Part shown: positions 57,935-64,000 of the stretch, one piece after another
Layout of the letters: the number at the start of each line of letters is the position of its first letter
Numbering within the stretch: the first letter of the stretch is position 1
From: Stomoxys calcitrans
Lineage: Eukaryota > Arthropoda > Insecta > Diptera > Muscidae
Assembly (NCBI RefSeq): GCF_963082655.1
Contig: NC_081555.1
Location: 152,949,378-153,013,377 of the forward strand
Direction: 5' to 3'
DNA length: 64,000 bases
The notes under the pieces: generated by a model
Told to the model about the DNA's origin: nothing
The model's database searches: none
The model's input: only the letters and a program-made list of their open reading frames with translations
Made by a program: the position numbers and the translations under genes

Positions 57935-58050
57935 GTGTGCGAATATGCTCGCACACTAGTACCTCACTTCTGCTGGTGTGTGAACATATTCACAATACAT
58001 AGAGCAATTATAAAGGTATTAAAGTTCGCTCATACGTGAGCAGCAGTTTG
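57935..58050 (+). promoter_or_regulatory. Candidate core promoter with three dyads
   Basis: TATAAAG at 58009-58015 and initiator-like GCAGTT near 58044 are spaced about 30-36 bp apart. Dyads: GTGTGCGA-6-TCGCACAC (57935-57956), TGTGAA-4-TTCACA (57979-57994), GCTCA-4-TGAGC (58028-58041). Suggestive of a regulated promoter, but no transcript evidence is available. Confidence 0.3.
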
Positions 58051-58125
58051 TTTTACACCTAACAGTTGTGGGCAGTCGTTGTTGCTACAAACAGCGGTGC
58101 TTATTTAATAGCGAAGGCGGCAACT

Positions 58126-58159
58126 ATGGAAAACTACTTGGGTCCGCAGAACCACATGA
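58126..58159 (+). CDS. Possible short first coding exon (unrecognised)
   Basis: ATG at 58126 in the context GGCAACTATGG begins MENYLGPQNHMT and runs into GTATGA, a plausible splice donor at about 58160. Without splicing the frame stops after 15 codons (MENYLGPQNHMTYDE). I do not recognise the peptide. No second exon can be identified in the window, so a downstream exon beyond repeats or outside the window would be needed. It may equally be chance. Confidence 0.2.
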
Positions 58160-58602
58160 CGTATGATGAATAATAATTTATGGCAACGCCTCAACAATTT
58201 AATCGCCCACTTTCAACTGTGGCATTAATCGGCTTCATGATTGACTAGCCTACATCTCTCTCTCCCTCTCTGTATCTCTCTGCCACCCTCTGTCACTGTT
58301 ATCGCATCACAGCTACGATGTAGCAAACAATTAATTACCATAATTGCGATGGCGATATGCCGGAGTAGATAAATGGGAGGAAATTCCCTTTGATTTATGC
58401 ATTAAAATTTCAGCAGAATGATTTAAAAACTTAACCACAAATCCGAAAGATTAAAAAAATCGTAACCACAACAAGAATGATATGTGAAATTAAATAACAT
58501 AATAATTGAATGAAATCTTTAAGAATGTTCTTATCAGATTGGCGATGATGTTAAGTTCTAAAGGAATTTTTAAATGATTTTTAACAACGGAAAATATTAA
58601 AA

Positions 58603-59370
58603 TCGATTATATAAAAATGGGATTGTTGCGCTTTGTTTGTTAGTTTATTTGTCAAAAACGGCTGAATAGATTTTTATACAATTTTCACAGATGGTAGAGT
58701 GGTGAAAATAAGGAAAATAGGGTATAGATGGTGAAAATAGGGTACTAAATTTTTCATATCCGAAGGGGGGGCGGACCTTCCCCCTTGCCAAAATTTTCAA
58801 AAACGCCAGATTTCGGAGACGGCTAAACCGATTTGAGCAAAATTTTGTATGCCACCTAATGGCATACCTCAAAAACACAAAATTGGTACATAATTTTGGG
58901 GTCAAATAACCTGGGGGGACGCCCCAGCCCAAAACCCAACCGAACGGACATGTGTACCGAATGGGTCAATATGGATATCAAATGAAAGGTATTTAAGGGT
59001 AGAGTACGAATTTTGTATAAAAATTTCACTCTTTATTTGCGGGGGGGTCCCCTATCCCCACAAAACCCCCAAGAGGACACTTTCACCGCTTTGGGCAATA
59101 TGGGTATCAAATTAATGGTATTTAAGAGCAAGGTACGAATTTAGCTTTGAAATATTACCCTAAGTGTAGGGGTCCCCCACCCCCAAAAACACCACCCAAC
59201 AGGACACTTTAACCGCTTTGGGCAATATGGATATCAAATGAAAGGTATTCAAAAGTAGAATACAAATCTGACACAAAAATTCATTTTTTGGTGTCCGGGG
59301 GCCCTCCCAGACGCCCAAATAACAACCCCAGGTTCTGCCTATACTTCCCTAATATCTGGCAGTTGCTCAT
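58603..59370 (+). mobile_element. Helitron-H 5' portion
   Basis: A|TCGATTATATAAAAATGGG at 58603, a T/G-rich block, GGGTACTAAATTTTTCATAT, and repeat units with ATGGGTATCAAATTAATGGT. No 3' end before HINE-A begins. Confidence 0.68.
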
Positions 59371-59439
59371 TCCTATCTCTTGTTTAAGACTGCGATGATC
59401 CGAGCATTGGGTGGAGACTTTCAGAGTGAGACTTTAACT

Positions 59440-60569
59440 GAATCACTATCCGTCTTCTGCATTGTCCGTCCGTCCGTCCGTCTGTCCGTCCGTCCGTCTG
59501 TCCGTCCGTCCGTCTGTCCGTCCGTCCGTCTCTCTGTCCGTCTGTCTGTATGTCCGTCCGTTTGTCCGTCCGTCCGTCTTGCCGTCCGTCTGTCCGTCCA
59601 TCTGTCCGTCCGTCCGTCCGTCTGTCCGTCCGTCTGTCCGTCCGTCTATCCGTCCGTCTGTCCGTCCGTCTGTCCGTCTGTCTATCTGTTAGTCCGTCTG
59701 TCTGTCCGTCCGTCCGTCTGTCCGTCCGTCCATCTGTCCGTCCGTCAATCTATCTGTCGAAAGCACGCTAACTTTCGAAGGAGTAAAACTAGTCGCTTGA
59801 TACTTTGCACAAATACTTCCTATGTGTAGGTCGGTTGGGATTGTAAATGGACTATATCGATCCATGTTTTGATATAGCTGCCATATAAATCGATCTTGGA
59901 TCTGGACTTCTTGCGCCACTACAGGGCGCAATTTTTATCCGATATGGCTAAAATTTTGCACGCGGAGCTTTTTCATGATTTTCTATAATAGTACTCAGTA
60001 TGGTTAAAATCGGTCCATAACCTGATATAGCTGTCATATTAACCGATCTGGGGTCTTGACTTCTTATGCCTCTAAAGGGCGCAATTCTTATCCGATTTGG
60101 CTGAAATTTTGCTCGACGTGTTTCGTCATGACTTTCAACAACTGTGCCAAGTATGGGTGAAATCGATCCTTAACCTGATATAGCTGACATATGAACCTTG
60201 AATCCTGACTTCTTGAGCCACTATCCGATTTGGCTGAAATTTAGCATAAGGTGTTTTGTTACGATTTGCAACAACTGTGCCAATTACGGATGAAATCGAT
60301 GCATAACCTGATATAGCTGTCATAAAAACCGATCTGGGGTCTTGACTTCTTGAGCCTATAGAGGGCGCAAATCCTATCCGATCTGAGATCTTGACTTCTT
60401 GAGCCTCTATAGGGTCCAATTATTATCTGATTTGGGTCACGGCTTCTCCCATGACCTTCTAAATACGTGTCAAATATAAAAATAAAACGATCTCCCTATT
60501 CTAATTTTTGACTGTCTGAAATTTTATATAAGATTCGCCCCGGCCGAACTTAGCACACTTTTACTTGTT
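59440..60569 (+). mobile_element. HINE-A element with expanded GTCY tract
   Basis: The GTCY tract is followed by TCGAAAGCACGCTAACTTTC, about five 153-bp-class units with deletions, an imperfect hairpin (TTCGCCCCGGCCGAACTTAG) and CACTTTTACTTGTT. The 5' start and (TA)n are missing. Confidence 0.8.
59464..59757 (+). repeat. 294-bp (GTCY)n microsatellite
   Basis: About 73 tetramers of GTCC/GTCT with rare variants. GTCC and GTCT arrays contain no stop codon in any forward frame, so three overlapping ORFs of 149, 76 and 73 codons arise; they are not genes. Confidence 0.93.
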
Positions 60570-61439
60570 ACTATACTGATAGTACATAAAGATCAGTTCC
60601 TGTAACTCCGATCAGTGACATATTTTCCCATATTTCTTAGCTGCTCGCCTGTAGCTGCCTCTGAGTGGCGCAGGTTTATCCTCACTAACTGCGTGCAGCT
60701 CATATCCTCTAGCCACTTGACAAGCCTTGTCTTCGTCGGCCAGCAGGACATTCATTCATTATTTAAGACGAACTTGATTTTCACTAGCAAGGGCTTCAAG
60801 TTTGAAGTATCCAGAGATCAGTGCCCGTTCCCCCATATCGCCTAACCCTTCATTAGAAACACAGTTTGAGAATAGCTTCGTTCTCTAGTACAAGAGAAGG
60901 AATCCACTGTTGCTGGGGGTGCGGTAGATTTTGTGGACCGGAACCAGCCCTGTTCTCATGTAAGTGTACAGGAGAGCCTTGGCCACACGTGAATCATGCG
61001 TGAGTCACGTGATTCGAGAGAGACATTCTTATTAAATCATGTAATCGTGCGTTAGCGTGATTGAACTAAAATTCTATATCATACTCACGGGACTGATCAC
61101 GACACGCAACATAGATCACAAGGAACATCATGATTAACAAGTAAATCACGACTGATGAGAAAATCACCGTTCATGAGAAAATCGTGAGTTTTTCTTGAAT
61201 CATGATTTTTTGGTGGTCGTGGGTGAATCATATTTCTTTCTAGTGACCGTGAGTGAATGTGAGTGAAAAATCACTCACATGCACATCTCTTGTCATGAAC
61301 ACCCTTTCTGCTCGTGAAAAAGTGGTTTTTTGATGGTCGTGCGTGAATCAAATTTCTTTCTTGTAACCGTGAGTGAGTGTGAGTGAAAATCACTCACATG
61401 CACATCTCTTGTCATGGACAAGATTCCTTACCATAACCC
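60570..61439. other. Unique region; palindromic motif cluster
   Basis: 60985-61420 is rich in GTGAATCA, CACGTG and GTGAGTG motifs and dyads; see the tandem duplication at 61200. The 60600-60960 stretch has no supported gene. Confidence 0.45.
61200..61420 (+). repeat. 120-bp tandem duplication with GTGAGTG...CACTCAC dyad
   Basis: TGGTCGTG begins at 61214 and 61334. Each unit contains GTGAGTGAAAAATCACTCAC (or a one-A-shorter form) and ATGCACATCTCTTGTCATG. Confidence 0.8.
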
Positions 61440-61797
61440 CTATCCAATGACCATAATGCCTTCCAGCATCTTTGCGCCATTGAATTCTGTGTGAAAGGCT
61501 ACCAGCTCTATCATTATGTGAGGCCAAAGGAAGTCAATGCCACTTACGCAGTTCGAGGAAATAGTAATGCCTACCATAACCACAGATATTGAGCTTGTAG
61601 CCCTTCTGCCAATTGGCGCGATCCAATTCCGCAAAGAAGTCATCCTCATCTTTTCCGAAGTCTTCAAACAGGTTTTGGAGAATTTCGATTTCGTTCTTAG
61701 ATCATCTAACCTGGGATGGCTGCCCTTCGGGCTTCTTAAAACCACTGTCAAGCATATTTCTGTGGCACATTTCAACCACATGGATATTCTTCCACCC
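61440..61797 (-). pseudogene. Coding-like segment with one intron, unrecognised
   Basis: On the minus strand from 61797 the frame reads KNIHVVEMCHRNMLDSGF, KKPEGQPSQVR, one TGA, then NEIEILQNLFEDFGKDEDDF and FAELDRANWQKGYKLNICGY, ending YYFLEL at 61548. GTAAGT at 61547 and CTTTCACACAG ending at 61487 would define a 61-bp intron, fly-typical in size; splicing continues as QFNGAKMLEGIMVIG and a stop at 61440. The composition looks protein-like, but no domain is recognised, no start codon is seen and one stop interrupts it. It could be a decayed host gene, a transposon piece, or chance. Confidence 0.3.
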
Positions 61798-61914
61798 CTA
61801 TACCTCCTTTCCATTTCCCATACTTTTACAACGTTTTCAAAGAAATTTAAGTCAAAGGAAATTCATTACATATTTCCAGACAAATTTCAGTGAAATGAAA
61901 ATGTTCTTGCAATG

Positions 61915-62920
61915 AGATTTAATCCCAGTTTAATTGCTTCAATGCTAGCGCATATTCGCACATTCGTGGTATTTAAGATATAATCAGTCGTCAGAGTATC
62001 TCATTCGCAAATCACCATCGGGCATTGTTGGCTAGAGGGTACCGCACATTGACCGACCATTATGTAAGTGCTCTGTGGGAAGAGCCTACATGGAGATACT
62101 ACATCAAATGAGCCATATTGAGAACAATTGAGACTCATTCGCAGATAAATACTCGTAAACATTATTGCACGATAAGGCGAATAATTCGCACCGGTAACCG
62201 CATTAAGCTTACATTGCTAATTGCCACTGATTTGTTAGTGAGTACAGGGTTACAATGCGGAGAGAGATGCGGATACTTTGCAGGATCCCTAAAGGATAAA
62301 TGCATGAAGCTGCCATGGTAGATTCACTGATATGCTATGCACACACACACTCCCACATAATCTTTTACATTCATATGAGTGTGCAATTACCTATGAGACA
62401 CTTGGACTAATAATGACTTTGGCGATGATAACACTACTTCTGCTGCCGATGACATGGAAGTAGAAGTATCCCGAAGTGCGATTACAAGTGTGCAAGCAGA
62501 AGATTGTCGTTACATCAACAGCATGATGTTCACATATGATATAATCGTATATGTGTGCGTATGAATTTGTTACATATTTGTGTGGACAAATGCCGCACTA
62601 TAGCAAAGAACAAATCCCCAGGGAGCAGACAGTTTAATTAATTTGTCACAGTAGTGGTAACACACAAAAATTTACAGCAGCGTCTTCAGTTTCTCTGCAT
62701 GACAAGGCTTTAGAGAATACGGTAAATGACTAGAAATTGCATGCTTGGCAAAACCGAAATGTGTTGAGGCATTAAAAAAAGTTTCTGGGAAAATATTTCA
62801 TTACATTACTCAGGGAATAGAAATAATTTTCAAGCAAATGGCCATCGAAAGAAAGAAATTCAAAGAATTTAGTTTGATGTGTGTTAGGGTTGAGTTATGT
62901 GGAAAATGGTATTTTTAACA
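61915..62920. other. Unique region, nothing recognised
   Basis: Short (CA)n at about 62339-62352. No supported gene. Confidence 0.5.
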
Positions 62921-63315
62921 CACACCACCAAGGATAAGGGGGAATTAAGTCATTCCGATTGAAACACATGGAAATATTCATTTCCGATGTCCGTGTTTCA
63001 TCCGTCTGCTGTTATCACGCTACAGGCTCCAAAATTTGAGATATTTATGGCAAATTAAGACTTTTCGTCATTCGACCCGAATGTGTTCCAGATCGGACCA
63101 TATTTAGATACAGCAGTTATATAAACCCATAAGAACTGCACTATTTACACATTTTCATTGAAATTTTAATCCGTAAGTTGGCTTAAGCCTTCCGTGAACC
63201 GATCAGAATAAAGTATCGATCGAAGTATAATTGGACATATCTGCCATATAGACCGATCTATCGATTAAGGAACTGCATCTATTAACGCCTGATCCTCGAT
63301 TTTCTTGTTCGATCT
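62921..63315 (+). mobile_element. Decayed HINE-B 5' portion
   Basis: CACACCACCAAGGATAAGGG, AAGTCATTCCGATTGAAACA, a shortened core and no GTCY array (GTCCGTGTTTCATCCGTCTG), then two eroded units. Confidence 0.6.
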
Positions 63316-64000
63316 GATGGAATTTCGGCCGGGCCGAATCTTATATACCCTCCACCATGGATCGCACTTGTCGAGTTCTTTTCCCGGTATCTATTTTTGG
63401 GCAAACAAAGGATAACAGAAAAGAATTGCTATGTCATTGGAGCTATACCAAGTTAAGGTCCGATTCAGACCATAATTGAAGTGAATATTAGAGAACATAG
63501 AAGAAGTCATTGTGTAAAATGTCCGGCCTTTAGGGGACCAAGAATAAAATAGGGAGATCGGATTATACAGGGTGGCTGATGAATATTGCTACAATGATGA
63601 ATATTGCTACATTTTTTTTTCGGTGTATGGAATACATTTTTCTTTTATTCATGTTAAATTAAATTATTAAATTAATTATTAAATTATTATTAATTAAATT
63701 AATTAATTAATTAATTAAATTAATTATTAAATTATTATTATTAAATAGAAAAAAAGTTATTACATTTTTTTTTGGTAGCGGCTTTCATCAGCCACCCTGT
63801 ATGAAAGCTGTATCAAGCTATACACCAATTCAAACCATATTTGACATGTATGTTGAAAGTCCTTGGAGAAATAGTTGTACAAAATTTCAGCCAAATCGGA
63901 TAACAGTTACGCCCTCTTGAGGCTTAAAATTCAAGATCCCAGAACGGTTTATATGGCAGCTATATAAGGTTATGGACCGATTTGGACCAATTTTAACAAA
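63316..64000 (-). mobile_element. HINE-A 3' portion, runs off the window
   Basis: TTTCGGCCGGGCCGAATCTT, TATACCCTCCACCATGGATC and GTCGAGTTCTTTTCCCGGTA, then repeat units to the window edge. Interrupted by the MITE at 63569-63799. Its 3' end faces the preceding HINE-B, tail to tail. Confidence 0.75.
63569..63799. mobile_element. TA-flanked MITE with AT-repeat centre
   Basis: Left CAGGGTGGCTGATGAATATT, right TTTCATCAGCCACCCTG, imperfect inverted repeats of about 25 bp, flanked by TA (63567-63568, 63800-63801). The centre is a TTAA/ATTA simple repeat (63650-63750). A third Tc1/mariner-type MITE family, single copy in the window. Confidence 0.85.

Larger units (their letters stand above)
57637..58602. 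other. Unique region containing a possible promoter
   Basis: Apart from the candidate at 57935-58180, no gene or repeat is recognised. A CT-rich stretch lies near 58252-58300. Confidence 0.45.

Noticed and set aside
59380..59829. 149-aa Pro/Ser/Val/Arg repeat protein
   Set aside because: Product of the GTCY microsatellite, which lacks stops in all forward frames.

Overview
The window looks like a gene-poor, repeat-packed piece of a dipteran nuclear genome, most likely a calyptrate muscoid fly (stable fly, house fly or a relative). This rests on: one recognisable host gene with a Drosophila-sized 68-bp GT-AG intron; AT-rich intergenic sequence with CA/GT, CT and GTC microsatellites; mini-me/DINE-1-like elements with the paired (TA)n and (GTCY)n tracts known from Diptera; Helitron-like elements; TA-flanked mariner-type MITEs; and a tRNA-derived SINE. 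Genus-level placement is inference, since nothing could be searched.

The only confident host gene is a classical short-chain dehydrogenase/reductase (SDR) at 21756-22570, + strand. It has two exons, 248 aa, an intact Rossmann motif and an intact Asn-Ser-Tyr-Lys tetrad, and sits between two repeat elements. Two weak host candidates are a TATA/Inr-like promoter with a possible short first exon (57935-58180, +) and a coding-like stretch with a well-formed 61-bp intron but one in-frame stop (61440-61797, -).

Nearly everything else is transposable elements, many nested. Working names used below: HINE-A, HINE-B and HINE-C are Helentron/DINE-1-like elements. Each has a 5' end with an ATACCC subterminal repeat, a (TA)n and (GTCY)n core, an internal tandem array, a GC-rich hairpin close to TTCGGCCCGGCCGAA, and a tail ending in ACTTGTT. 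A and B arrays have 153-bp units. Helitron-H is a second group with 5' TCTTCTTATATATA and 3' CTAG-T ends and internal units of about 131 bp. MITE-M has TTGGGTTGCCC termini, about 235 bp, TA target duplications, 10 copies plus one 35-bp remnant. MITE-N has AAGGGTGATTT termini and derives from a Tc1/mariner transposon. LINE-R is a non-LTR element with a DUF4780-like ORF1, an RNase H domain and a short CCTAA tail. LINE-J is a jockey-like RT element.

Layout: 1-2110 HINE-A end and Helitron-H; 2860-3475 HINE scraps; 4566-8985 MITE-M, HINE-B arrays and a deleted LINE-R; 8986-9420 mariner 5' half; 10471-14456 double-ended HINE and Helitron-H; 15816-19565 Helitron-H carrying a LINE-R and a MITE-M; 20402-21611 HINE-A; 21756-22570 SDR gene; 22779-26616 HINE derivatives with a 14-15 unit array; 28305-32290 HINE-B, Helitron-H, LINE-R; 33447-38580 LINE scraps, transposase scrap, large HINE-A and HINE-B arrays; 39991-40243 MITE-N; 41191-45404 HINE-B, Helitron-H with SINE, HINE-C; 46050-47630 MITE-M, LINE-J, SINEs; 49756-57636 HINE, MITE-N, Helitron-H mosaic; 58603-60569 Helitron-H and HINE-A with a very long GTCY tract; 62920-64000 decayed HINE and a third MITE. 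Unique-looking spacers (2111-2860, 3476-4565, 9421-10470, 14457-15815, 26846-28304, 32291-33446, 38581-39990, 45405-46049, 48010-49755, 57637-58602, 60570-62920) hold no gene I can support beyond the two weak candidates.

I did not find a clearly new biological system. The most distinctive signal is how Helentron-like and Helitron-like elements are joined: recurrent HINE/Helitron head-to-head junctions, A/B chimeras, and composites with the same terminus at both ends.
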